From Opitutaceae bacterium (GTDB lineage: Bacteria > Verrucomicrobiota > Verrucomicrobiia > Opitutales > Opitutaceae): DNA of 34,671 nt. The notes below the pieces were generated by a model that did not search any database, had not been told where the DNA came from, and was given only the letters and a program-made list of their open reading frames with translations. Positions 9,301 through 16,602 of the stretch are shown piece after piece (within the stretch, counting starts at the first letter, position 1; each line of letters begins with the position of its first letter). The translations under genes and the position numbers were made by a program. The stretch is from assembly GCA_017994935.1 (NCBI GenBank), contig JAGOJU010000037.1, forward strand, positions 1-34,671. The letters run 5' to 3'.

Positions 9301-9777
9301 ACATTCGGCAGTTGGCTCGACACCAATGTGCTTGTGCCCTTTGCCACCGCACTTGCCACCGAGGGGTCGGCCTCGGCAGAGCAGCGCAAATGGCGTTTCA
9401 ATGTCGTGACCAACTATTCTTTTGGGCGAGATGGGTTTTTCGGAGATCGACTGAAAGGCTGGAGCGTCGGCGGCGCATTGCGCTGGCAGGACAAACTCGG
9501 CATCGGGTACCCGACGACCCGCAACCCTGATGGCTCGGTTACTCTTGATCTCGCCAATCCCTATTATGCTCCCGCCGAAAGCAATATCGACGCATGGATC
9601 GGCTACGAGCGCACGATCTGGAAGAACCGCATCAAATGGAAGGTCCAGCTCAATGCCCGGAACCTCATCGGCGACGACTCCGTGATTCCGATCGGCGTTC
9701 AGCCCTGGGGCGAGTACTCCACCGTTCGCCTTCCGCCGGAAAAGCGCTGGTACCTGACCAATACTTTCACGTTTTGA
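6325..9777 (+). CDS. TonB-dependent outer-membrane receptor
   Basis: About 1150 residues. A signal peptide (MNLPATAIRPASLLSLAILL, cleaved near SLQAQ) is followed by the lead-in YKLSPFTVNASQDTGYQA and TSTLAGTR, characteristic of the large verrucomicrobial receptor family. A plug domain follows at roughly residues 60-190 (LNTPVKDLGASISIYTKDFL, later SVTVNRGPNSMLFGVGSPAG). The rest is a long 22-strand-type barrel ending in the aromatic YLTNTFTF, as outer-membrane barrels do. Such receptors import large substrates (oligosaccharides, siderophores) with energy from TonB-ExbBD, whose genes are not in the window. The start at 6325 is chosen for the signal peptide; an in-frame TTG at 6286 would add 13 residues with no benefit. 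Placement after a GH38-like enzyme suggests uptake of glycan fragments, but the substrate is not determinable. Confidence 0.9.
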   Translation: MNLPATAIRPASLLSLAILLLTSLQAQVSPSTTGSTSEKPADDSEVYKLSPFTVNASQDTGYQATSTLAGTRLNTPVKDLGASISIYTKDFLEDIGATNANELLIFATGMEAAGASGNFSGATDDINATQVVGNEQRVNPQGATRTRGLSNPNFTRDFFASDIPIDSYNTESVTVNRGPNSMLFGVGSPAGVVDTALLRPNLNRNRNKIEVRVGDNSSLRNTVDFNRVLINKKLALRLAALRDEDRFNQRPAFVTKERLYGALTYEPFRSTALRMNFETGHTKANRPITVLPFQSISSFWMDAGRPSFDWTFYDDPGRNPAAAAQNSSTATGFLQAQAQFFDQIAVIYSDPSGLAPDFGFRGNTLSTAGNAANRVKNQLLHPLVNRDRAADAIVFLGTRNIGEIPGAFWVDSFVLPGQQPGFAPAGVKQQGFTDFSVFDFQNRMIDETSRQSESFHAFNVAFEQRAWQDRLGIELAYDTQRADRRSKNSFFSAANANHIRIDTNVTLPTGEPNPNLGRPYVIYGQSNWTNSLSDRETMRATGFLRYDFKDVGESWGRWLGRHTLTGLYENNAQESIAYNHRLAADGPAALAINPNISVFGRRPGVFAYIGPSIIGNSNPLQLEPIRLPELVAGQTVPARHFVRAGNATDPGGFVDAPSSLVEISNIGSAEREVIKSQAAILQSYWLKEHLITVFGWRRDEDFFERQPVGFIANPDDPNDPGKVHWGFDDVVFDRTPPPNATKETKSYSAVLKWPQRLLPLPDGAGLSVFYNSSENFTPVGGRINIYSEGLPSPQGETKEYGINVSLFQNKLNLRINRFETNVLATSSPPPGFSVGHNNATVQVASFWSTEGNINPDNVPFMNAAIERLFSALPPDFRQLRNFQVLGTAPDLSASFENLSGVTDTTDFVAKGMEFEIVYNPTRNWRILANVAKQETVRTNSFPIFKEFIARMTPIWNSNITDPRTGTVVNMRDIPRTGYPLGTGPANPPPPTDTFGSWLDTNVLVPFATALATEGSASAEQRKWRFNVVTNYSFGRDGFFGDRLKGWSVGGALRWQDKLGIGYPTTRNPDGSVTLDLANPYYAPAESNIDAWIGYERTIWKNRIKWKVQLNARNLIGDDSVIPIGVQPWGEYSTVRLPPEKRWYLTNTFTF

Positions 9778-9791
9778 GCTGCTCCCAAGGT

Positions 9792-9807
9792 GCGGATCCG
9801 CGCTTTT
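9792..9807 (+). terminator. Weak candidate terminator after the receptor gene
   Basis: A GCGGATCCGC palindrome is followed by GCTTTT, 15 bp past the receptor stop and before a convergent gene. The stem is very short, so the call is tentative. Confidence 0.28.
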
Positions 9808-9848
9808 CCAAGACTCACCAACCCACACCATGGCAATGCCCATCCTGC

Positions 9849-10511
9849 CTATCCCGTCTCGAATAGGCGGTTGTGCATTGCCTTGGCCACCGCTCCGCTC
9901 CGGCTCTTGACGTGCAGCTTCTCGTAGATCTGTCGCGTGTATCCGTCGGTTGTATGCGCACTGAGCCCAAGTTTGGCCGCAATCTCCTTGTTGGTCAGCC
10001 CGGCCGCCATGCCTTCGACAACCTGTCGCTCCCGCGGCGAGAGCGCCATCGCCAGGTTCTCCTTGGGCGCTAGCCGCGAAAACATTTCGAGAACACGACG
10101 TGCCACGCGCGGTGCCATCGGTGCACCACCCAGCACGGCCTGCCTCAAGGCAGCGGCAAGGTCGTCCATTGCAGCGCCCTTAAGGAGATAGCCGGACGCA
10201 CCTGCACAAATCGCCCGGTAGATCTTTTCGTCATCATCAAAGACCGTCAGAATCACCACCTGCGTCGAAGGGGACAGCTCACGGATCCTCGCAATTCCGT
10301 CGAGACCGCTCATTCCCGGAAGCCCGACATCGAGGAGCACGATGTTGGGCGGGACGACGGCCGGCGACTCGAGCTGGGCCAGCGCATCCTCGCAGCGACA
10401 GAACTTTGCGGTGCAGGACATGCCGCTGATCGCATCTATCATGCGCGCTATCACCCGGCTGAAAGCCGTATTGTCCTCAACCAACCAGACGGTCTTTTTG
10501 GCGGGGGTCAT
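9849..10511 (-). CDS. NarL/LuxR-type response regulator (orphan)
   Basis: About 220 residues. The receiver domain (1-125) has the acidic pair in WLVEDN, the phospho-acceptor Asp61 in NIVLLDVGLPG, the switch Thr in VVILTVFDDDE and Lys in YLLKGAA. The C-terminal LuxR-type helix-turn-helix (about 155-220) contains LSPRERQVVEGMAAGLTNKE and KLHVKSRSGAV. Phosphorylation by a sensor kinase would control DNA binding. No histidine kinase gene is adjacent, so its partner lies elsewhere. The start is placed at the ATG at 10511; an in-frame GTG at 10517 is the alternative. It is transcribed convergently to the receptor gene and divergently from the GH2 gene, whose promoter region it shares, so it could control that gene, although nothing in the sequence proves it. 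Confidence 0.9.
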   Translation of the reverse strand: MTPAKKTVWLVEDNTAFSRVIARMIDAISGMSCTAKFCRCEDALAQLESPAVVPPNIVLLDVGLPGMSGLDGIARIRELSPSTQVVILTVFDDDEKIYRAICAGASGYLLKGAAMDDLAAALRQAVLGGAPMAPRVARRVLEMFSRLAPKENLAMALSPRERQVVEGMAAGLTNKEIAAKLGLSAHTTDGYTRQIYEKLHVKSRSGAVAKAMHNRLFETG

Positions 10512-10762
10512 TGGCACGAGACTGGGGGGCGACGACGCACGGGTGGTTGGAGTTCAATCGAAAAACACCTGGCGGAATTCCGGCGAAAATCGGTTATAAA
10601 GTCACTCTGGGCAAATGTGGCGAAAAGACAATCCACGCGTTTTGGGGGATGGTTTTACTCTTCCCACCTGCTACACTTGCCAGCTCTGTTGCGCGGCAAG
10701 CTGCGTGATTCACCCTGATGTCCACCCTTGGTACCCGTTTGCCTGTCATTCGCCCGGCTCCC

Positions 10763-13288
10763 ATGAACCTCCACTCCCATTCGATCCAACTTTCCCCTGG
10801 CTTCAGGCATAGCCTGGGCCTGCTGGCGGCAATCGCCAACCTGTTCATTGTCGCTCCCGCAAACGCGGCCACCGGGGATACCGAACGGGTGCATCTCAAT
10901 TGGGACGATGGCTGGCGCTTCCTCCTCGCGGATCCCGCGGGAGCCCAGGCACCCTCATTCGACGATTCAAGTTGGGAACCTGTGTTGCTCCCGCACGACT
11001 GGGCCATTCGCGGCCCGATCGCCAAATCCAATCCCGGAATCGGCCGCATGGGTTTCTACCCCGGCGGCGTCGGCTGGTACCGTAAGACCTTCACGCTGCC
11101 TGCCTCCTGCGCGGGCAGGCACGTGCGCCTCACGTTTGACGGCGTCTACATGAACGCGGATGTCTGGATCAATGGGCACGCGCTGGGACGCCGCCCGTAC
11201 GGGTATGTCAGCTTCAGCCACGATCTCACGCCCTACCTCCGTCGCGACGGTAAACCAGAGGTGCTGGCAGTGCGCGTCGACAACTCCGTGCAGCCAAGCT
11301 CGCGTTGGTACACCGGCTGCGGCATCTACCGGCACGTCTGGCTCACGGCAACCAACGACACCCATGTGGAGCCCGATGGGATTTTCATCACGACGCCGGA
11401 AGCAACCTCCCGCCAGGCGAGCATTCGCGTTCAGACCGCCGTCACTCGCCAGGGGAGCGTCCCGGCAGAAGCCGGTGTCGAGCATGTCGTACTCAGAAAT
11501 GGCCGTCGTGTGGCCGCAATTGCCCCCGCGACCAGACGAATCGAAGCCGGAGGTTCCGAATCATTCGACCAGACGGTCGAACTCCCGTCGCCGGATCTCT
11601 GGTCGCCGGATTCCCCGGCTCTCTATCAACTGCAAACAACCGTCCGCGTGGGCGGTCGAATCGTGGACCGCCTGGTGACGCGCTTCGGCATTCGCCGACT
11701 TGAGTTCACCGCCGAACAGGGCTTTTTCCTCAACGGCCGCAATCTCAAGCTCAAGGGGGTGTGTCTCCACCACGATGCGGGGCCGGTGGGTGCTGCGGTC
11801 CCTGAGGATGTCCTGCGCAGGAGGCTGCATCTCCTTCAGGAAGCGGGCTGCAATGCGATCCGCACCGGACATGCTCCGATGGCGAGCGAGTTCTATGACC
11901 TTTGCGACGAGATGGGCATCCTTGTCATGGGTGAAACGCTCGATGAATGGCGCATCGCCAAGAAGGACATGGCCGCCGGCGGATACAACCGGCTCTTTGC
12001 CGAATGGGCCGTGCGCGATGTCCAGGACGCCATTCGCCGTGATCGTAATCATCCGTGCATCTTCATGTGGAGTGTGGGAAACGAGGTCCGGGAACTCGGC
12101 AAGCCGGAAGGTGTCGCCGATGCCCGTCGCCTTTGCGATGCTGTTCACGCCATCGACTCCTCACGACCGGTCACCAGCGGGATCAATTTCATCGATCAGG
12201 CCAACAAGTCCGGTTTCTCGGATGTCTTCGATGTCGCCGGCTACAATGACGGCGGAGGATCTGTCTTCCTGTATCGCGACGACCGCAGGAACTTTCCGAA
12301 ACGCCTTTTCATCGGCACCGAACATCCCCACACGAGCCAGACTCGCGGGATCTATCGCACCACAACACGGATGCGGGAGACAGTCCCCGGATATCCGCCC
12401 ATTCCCGATCTGGCGCCCAGCGAGGTTTTCACTGAGGTCAAGGACCTCGGCACCGAACGTCCGACACTCAGTTCCTCGTACGACAACAACTACGTCTACC
12501 TGAACGCGCGAGATTCCTGGCGGCTGACCAACAGCCTGCCCTGGGTCATGGGCGAGTTTCGCTGGACCGGCATCGACTACCTGGGCGAGTCGAGCTGGCC
12601 GAGCCGCGGCTCCTCCGCGGGAATCCTCGATCTGGCGGGTTTTCCAAAGGATCACTACTACCTTTATCAGAGTCTTTGGACCACGAAGCCCATGGTGCAC
12701 CTGCTTCCGCACTGGACTCATCCGGGGAAGGAGGGCGTCACAATCCCGGTCGTCGCCTATTCCAACGCCGAGGAGGTCGAACTCTTCCAGGACGGCCGCT
12801 CGCTCGGACGCCAGCCCATGACACTGGCATGGCAGATTGTGTGGAACGTCCGCTATCACCCCGGCGTGCTCAAGGCCGTGGCGTATCGTAGGGGCAGTGC
12901 AGTGGCGGAAACGTCCCAGCAGACCGCCGGACCCGCCAGACGGCTCGAACTCGAGGTGGATCGCACCTCCCTGCATGCCAACCGTCGGGACGCCCTGCAC
13001 GCCACGGTCCGTGTCGCAGATGAACACGGTGTGCTCGTCCCGGGGGCCGCGGACCGCATCACCTACTCCGTCCGCGGGCCGTTGAAGCTGCTCGGCACCG
13101 AGAACGGTGACGTCCTGGATCATTCACCCGCTCCGTCCGCCTCGAGAAAGGCATTCATGGGCATGTGCCTGGCTATCTACCAGGCCACAGACGTCGAGGG
13201 GACAGCGGAACTGACGGTTTCAGCGGAGGGACTCGAGCCCGCAAGCGTCCGTATCCGCATCCGGCCGGCGGCGAACGAATCCCGATAG
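10763..13288 (+). CDS. Exported family 2 glycoside hydrolase (beta-galactosidase-like)
   Basis: About 840 residues with a signal peptide ending near IVAPANA. Domains in order: GH2 sugar-binding jelly roll (DDGWRFLLADPAGAQAPSFD, WYRKTFTLPAS, DVWINGHALG), an immunoglobulin-like sandwich, then the TIM barrel beginning at FFLNGRNLKLKGVCLHHDAG. The acid/base is Glu441 in MWSVGNEV and the predicted nucleophile is Glu520 in FIGTEHP. C-terminal Ig-like domains follow (VVAYSNAEEVELFQDGRSLG), as in GH2 enzymes with DUF4982-like tails. It should release beta-linked terminal sugars in the periplasm. Galactosidase, mannosidase or glucuronidase specificity cannot be separated by eye. An ATG at 10718 is in frame, but the one at 10763 gives a better signal peptide. 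It is followed by 90 bp before the GntR operon, so it may be a separate unit. Confidence 0.87.
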   Translation: MNLHSHSIQLSPGFRHSLGLLAAIANLFIVAPANAATGDTERVHLNWDDGWRFLLADPAGAQAPSFDDSSWEPVLLPHDWAIRGPIAKSNPGIGRMGFYPGGVGWYRKTFTLPASCAGRHVRLTFDGVYMNADVWINGHALGRRPYGYVSFSHDLTPYLRRDGKPEVLAVRVDNSVQPSSRWYTGCGIYRHVWLTATNDTHVEPDGIFITTPEATSRQASIRVQTAVTRQGSVPAEAGVEHVVLRNGRRVAAIAPATRRIEAGGSESFDQTVELPSPDLWSPDSPALYQLQTTVRVGGRIVDRLVTRFGIRRLEFTAEQGFFLNGRNLKLKGVCLHHDAGPVGAAVPEDVLRRRLHLLQEAGCNAIRTGHAPMASEFYDLCDEMGILVMGETLDEWRIAKKDMAAGGYNRLFAEWAVRDVQDAIRRDRNHPCIFMWSVGNEVRELGKPEGVADARRLCDAVHAIDSSRPVTSGINFIDQANKSGFSDVFDVAGYNDGGGSVFLYRDDRRNFPKRLFIGTEHPHTSQTRGIYRTTTRMRETVPGYPPIPDLAPSEVFTEVKDLGTERPTLSSSYDNNYVYLNARDSWRLTNSLPWVMGEFRWTGIDYLGESSWPSRGSSAGILDLAGFPKDHYYLYQSLWTTKPMVHLLPHWTHPGKEGVTIPVVAYSNAEEVELFQDGRSLGRQPMTLAWQIVWNVRYHPGVLKAVAYRRGSAVAETSQQTAGPARRLELEVDRTSLHANRRDALHATVRVADEHGVLVPGAADRITYSVRGPLKLLGTENGDVLDHSPAPSASRKAFMGMCLAIYQATDVEGTAELTVSAEGLEPASVRIRIRPAANESR

Positions 13289-13343
13289 GGCGGGAATTCC
13301 GCACGCCTGGGGACACCGGCAGCCTGCGCCGGCATTAACTTCC

Positions 13344-13378
13344 TTGACAGCGCCAAGTTGTTTGGATTGTTTGAACAA
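13344..13378 (+). promoter_or_regulatory. Candidate promoter/operator of the GntR gene
   Basis: A perfect -35 hexamer TTGACA (13344-13349) is followed 17 bases later by TTGTTT, a poor -10. That hexamer is part of a near-palindrome TTGTTTGAACAA (13367-13378), and the heptamer TTGTTTG is directly repeated (13358-13364 and 13367-13373). The dyad touches the ATG at 13379. If the spacing holds, transcription would begin at or next to the start codon, giving a leaderless message that the regulator could repress itself. Confidence 0.4.
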
Positions 13379-14170
13379 ATGGATTCGACGCTGCTGCGAC
13401 GTCCCCCTGCCGGCCTGACTGCACCGCGTTTCACGCTGCAGGGATTGCGTCTCGATCCACGCAGTTCCCTTCCACTGCATGCACAGGCGGAGCATTCGCT
13501 TCGTGAGCTGCTTTTGCGCCCCGAGCATGGTCCGGGCACCTTGCTTCCGGATGAGGTGTCGCTTGCCAATGCCATGGGAGTCAGCCGCAACACCCTGCGC
13601 GCGGCGATCGCGCGGCTGGTCAGCGAAGGCAAACTCGACCGCAAGGCCGGTGTGGGTACACGTGTGCTCGAGCCCAAGGTGCATTCCGGCGTTGGTGCGT
13701 GGCAGAGTTTCACCCGCGAGATGGAATCGAAGGGTGTCAAAGTTGAAACCTATTCCATCTCGGCCCGCACGGTCCCCGCACCCCCAGAGGTCGCGCGCCG
13801 CCTGCACGTAGGGGAGGGGACCGACGTGCTCTGTCTCGACCGCATCCGCGGATGGGACGGCGATCCTGTGGTCCGCTTCCGCTCGTATCTGCATCGTCGC
13901 CTCCAATTGAAGGCAGGCGACGACTTCAGCCAGCCGCTTTACGAACTGATCCGCAGCCGCTGCGGGGTCATCGCCGATCATTCCGAGGATGCTCTTTCTG
14001 CGATCGCGGCCGATCGGAGGCTGGCCCGTGTGCTGGGTGTCCGGCAAGGTGCGCCGCTCCTCCTGAGGACACGCACGGTGTTTGATACGCGGCGGCAGCC
14101 GATCGAGCATTCCATCGTGCATTACCGTGGCGACCGTTTCGAACTCAACCTCACCTTGCGCCAGCATTGA
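13379..14170 (+). CDS. GntR-family transcriptional regulator, HutC/UTRA type
   Basis: About 263 residues. The N-terminal winged helix-turn-helix (about 30-95) contains LPLHAQAEHSLRELLL, LANAMGVSRNTLRAAIARLV and GKLDRKAGVGTRV. The C-terminal UTRA effector domain follows (VLCLDRIRGWDGDPVVRFRS ... IEHSIVHYRGDRFEL). UTRA regulators sense sugar phosphates or related metabolites, for example the mannosyl-glycerate regulator MngR and the GlcNAc-6-P regulator NagR. As the first gene before a hexose porter, kinase and isomerase genes, it most likely represses this operon until a phosphorylated sugar intermediate binds. The ATG at 13379 is preferred; an in-frame TTG at 13358 would place the start inside the promoter-like dyad. 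The stop lies 17 bp before the porter gene. Confidence 0.9.
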   Translation: MDSTLLRRPPAGLTAPRFTLQGLRLDPRSSLPLHAQAEHSLRELLLRPEHGPGTLLPDEVSLANAMGVSRNTLRAAIARLVSEGKLDRKAGVGTRVLEPKVHSGVGAWQSFTREMESKGVKVETYSISARTVPAPPEVARRLHVGEGTDVLCLDRIRGWDGDPVVRFRSYLHRRLQLKAGDDFSQPLYELIRSRCGVIADHSEDALSAIAADRRLARVLGVRQGAPLLLRTRTVFDTRRQPIEHSIVHYRGDRFELNLTLRQH

Positions 14171-14187
14171 TCTCCCATTTATCCCGC

Positions 14188-15576
14188 ATGACTCCCCAAA
14201 CCCATTCCCTCCGTTTTGTCCTGTTCGCCACGGGCGTGACCGCGATCGGCGGTTTCCTTTTCGGTTATGACACCGCGGTCATCAACGGCGCGAACTCCTA
14301 CCTGACCGCGCACCTAGGGCTGACCCCCGCAGAAGAGGGGCTCGCGGGGGCAAGCGCGATTCTCGGATGCATTCCGGGAGCCATGTTTGCGGGCTTTCTC
14401 AGTGATCGGTTCGGTCGCAGGAAGATGCTCTTTCTCTGCGCGGTGCTCTACGCGGTATCCGGTTTGCTTTCCGCCATTCCCCGCACGTTTCACGAGTTTC
14501 TCGCCGCAAGGATCATCAGCGGGCTCGGCATAGGCGCATCCTCCATGATCTGTCCGGTCTACATTGCCGAGATTGCGCCGGAGAAGTGGCGCGGCCGGCT
14601 GGGTTCGCTTTTTCAACTCGGAATCGTCACCGGCATCTTCCTCACGCTGTTTGTCAATCGCGTCATCCAGGGCATGGGCGATGAGACATGGAACACCACC
14701 CTGGGCTGGCGCTGGATGCTGGGCATGGAGGTCGTGCCGGCAATCGCCTTCATCGGCCTGCTCTTCACGGTCCCCGAGAGTCCCCGCTGGCTCGCCCGCC
14801 GCGGTCGCACCGAGGAGGCCCGCGCCGTACTGACGAAGGTCGACGGGCCCGCGCATGCGGATCGCGAAATGACCGCAATCCAGGCCACCGCCTCCCAAAC
14901 CGAGCCACCCTTTTCCGAACTGTTCTCCCGTGTATTCCGTCGCCCGCTCGCCCTGGCCGTGCTGCTCGCATTGTTCCAGCAGTTCTGCGGGATCAACGCG
15001 ATCATGTACTATTCGACGAAGATCTTCGAGACAGCGGGCGCGGTGAAGAATGCCGCCTTCACCTCCTCGGTCTGGGTCGGCCTGATCAACCTCATCTTCA
15101 CGCTGGTCGCGATCGCGTTTGTCGACCGGCTCGGACGGCGTCCGCTGCTGCTCATCGGCACCGCGGTCCAGGCGGTGTCACTGGTGCTCGTGGGCTGGCT
15201 GTTTCATTCCGGCCAGCATGGGACGCTTCTGCTGGGGGCGGTGGTGCTTTTCATTGCCGCGTTTGCGATGGGAATGGGGCCCATCACCTGGATTTTCTGC
15301 TCTGAGATTTTTCCCAACCAGATCCGGGGTCGCGCCATGTCAGTCGCCGCCTTCGTCATCTGGGTGGCCTGCTACATCGTCGCCCAGACCTTCCCGATGC
15401 TGAATGACAATCCGGCCATCGGCCCCGCGATGACTTTCTGGATCTATGCCGCCGTGAGTCTCGTGTCGTTTTTCTTTGTCCTTGCCGCAATTCCCGAGAC
15501 GAAGGGGCGCACCCTTGAGGAAATCGGCGGGATGTGGAAGCCATTGGAGCCGCCCGCCAGGAGATCCTCATCATGA
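14188..15576 (+). CDS. MFS sugar porter (sugar:proton symporter type)
   Basis: About 462 residues with twelve predicted membrane helices. Sugar-porter signatures are all present: GGFLFGYDTAVINGA in helix 1, DRFGRRK in loop 2-3, the sixth-helix end PESPRWLARRGR, the substrate motif QQFCGINAIMYYSTKIFE in helix 7, DRLGRRPLL in loop 8-9, and the C-terminal PETKGRTLEEI. Relatives include XylE, GalP and AraE, which bring one monosaccharide in with a proton. The start at 14188 gives a short cytoplasmic N-terminus; a TTG at 14167 overlaps the regulator stop and is less likely. The stop overlaps the ROK kinase start by ATGA, so imported sugar is probably handed straight to that kinase. Mannose or glucose is inferred from the isomerases downstream. 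Confidence 0.93.
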   Translation: MTPQTHSLRFVLFATGVTAIGGFLFGYDTAVINGANSYLTAHLGLTPAEEGLAGASAILGCIPGAMFAGFLSDRFGRRKMLFLCAVLYAVSGLLSAIPRTFHEFLAARIISGLGIGASSMICPVYIAEIAPEKWRGRLGSLFQLGIVTGIFLTLFVNRVIQGMGDETWNTTLGWRWMLGMEVVPAIAFIGLLFTVPESPRWLARRGRTEEARAVLTKVDGPAHADREMTAIQATASQTEPPFSELFSRVFRRPLALAVLLALFQQFCGINAIMYYSTKIFETAGAVKNAAFTSSVWVGLINLIFTLVAIAFVDRLGRRPLLLIGTAVQAVSLVLVGWLFHSGQHGTLLLGAVVLFIAAFAMGMGPITWIFCSEIFPNQIRGRAMSVAAFVIWVACYIVAQTFPMLNDNPAIGPAMTFWIYAAVSLVSFFFVLAAIPETKGRTLEEIGGMWKPLEPPARRSSS

Positions 15577-16520
15577 CGGTCCTCGCCAGTGATCTCGGCG
15601 GAACGCGCCTCAAGATCGGTGTGGTGCGCGAGGGCCGGGTGCTCGCTCAGACGGTCGAGCCGGCGCACTCCCATCTGGGGCTTGCGCCGCGTCTGCCAGT
15701 GCTCAAGGACGTCTGGCTGCGCCTTCTGGACGGGATTGGACTGAAGCTGGCCGATTGCGCCGGGGTGTCCGTTGCGTTCCCGAGTCTCATCGACCGGTCC
15801 ACCGGCCGGATCCTCGCCGTCTATGGCAAGTACCACGACTCGCTGGATATTGACCTGCGCGCATGGGCACGATCCGAGTTGGGTCTGCCGCTCGCCATCG
15901 AGAACGATGCCCGCATGGCATTGATCGGAGAATGGCAGGCGGGTGCGGGACAGGGCTGCGACAACCTGGTCATGATCACGCTGGGGACGGGAATTGGCGT
16001 CTGTGCGATCATCGAAGGCCGAATCCTGCGCGGAAAGCACGGCCAGGCCGGTGTGCTGGGAGGTCACCTGACGGTCCGGTATGGCGGGCGACTCTGCACC
16101 TGCGGCAATCTCGGCTGCGCCGAGGCCGAGGCATCCACGGCCTTTCTCCGCCAGATCGCAGAAGCCTCACCGGACTGGGAACGGAGTTCGCTCCGTTCCC
16201 TCCCGCTCGACTACGCTCATGTTTTTGCACGGGCCGCCGCCGGTGATGCCTGTGCCGCAGGCCTGCGCGACCATAGCCTGCTCGTCTGGAGTTCGCTGGT
16301 CGTGAATCTCATTCACGCCTACGACCCCGAGAGAGTCATTCTTGGTGGAGGCATCATGGCCAGTGGTGAAACGATCCTTCCGGCAGTGGAGGCCCACGTG
16401 CACCGCCACGCCCACACCCCCTGGGGCAAGGTCCGCATCGTACCCTCCGCCCTCGGAGATCAAGCCGCCCTGCTCGCCGGAGAGTGGCTGCTGCGGGAAC
16501 AGGCTGAAAGTTCTTCCTGA
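15573..16520 (+). CDS. ROK-family sugar kinase
   Basis: About 315 residues. The ATP-binding fold opens with ASDLGGTRLKIGVVREGRV, the catalytic Asp lies in AIENDARMALIGEW, and GTGIGVCAIIEG follows. The zinc-binding ROK signature is CTCGNLGCAEAEAS, and the second phosphate motif is VILGGGI. ROK kinases phosphorylate glucose, fructose, mannose, allose or N-acetylated hexoses at O6 in the cytoplasm. There is no N-terminal helix-turn-helix, so this is an enzyme and not a NagC/Mlc-type repressor. The start at 15573 overlaps the porter stop (ATGA) and has an AGGAG nine bases upstream, one of the few clear Shine-Dalgarno sequences here. The next genes isomerise mannose-6-P and fructose-6-P, which makes mannose or glucose the best guess for substrate. 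Confidence 0.92.
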   Translation: MTVLASDLGGTRLKIGVVREGRVLAQTVEPAHSHLGLAPRLPVLKDVWLRLLDGIGLKLADCAGVSVAFPSLIDRSTGRILAVYGKYHDSLDIDLRAWARSELGLPLAIENDARMALIGEWQAGAGQGCDNLVMITLGTGIGVCAIIEGRILRGKHGQAGVLGGHLTVRYGGRLCTCGNLGCAEAEASTAFLRQIAEASPDWERSSLRSLPLDYAHVFARAAAGDACAAGLRDHSLLVWSSLVVNLIHAYDPERVILGGGIMASGETILPAVEAHVHRHAHTPWGKVRIVPSALGDQAALLAGEWLLREQAESSS

Positions 16521-16602
16521 TGACTGGCCACGCAATGAAAGGCGTTTCTCCGGCCGCCGTCACAACCGTGAGCCTTCCGCTGCCCGGCTTCGACAATTGT
16601 CC

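Noticed and set aside
13316..13332. CCGGC-N7-GCCGG hairpin after the GH2 gene as a terminator
   Set aside because: Five-base arms and no T-run after it; in GC-rich DNA this is expected by chance.
16342..16602. 5' extension of the mannose-6-phosphate isomerase frame into the ROK gene
   Set aside because: The residues are low-complexity and overlap the well-supported ROK kinase frame; PMI-like sequence starts at the ATG at 16603.
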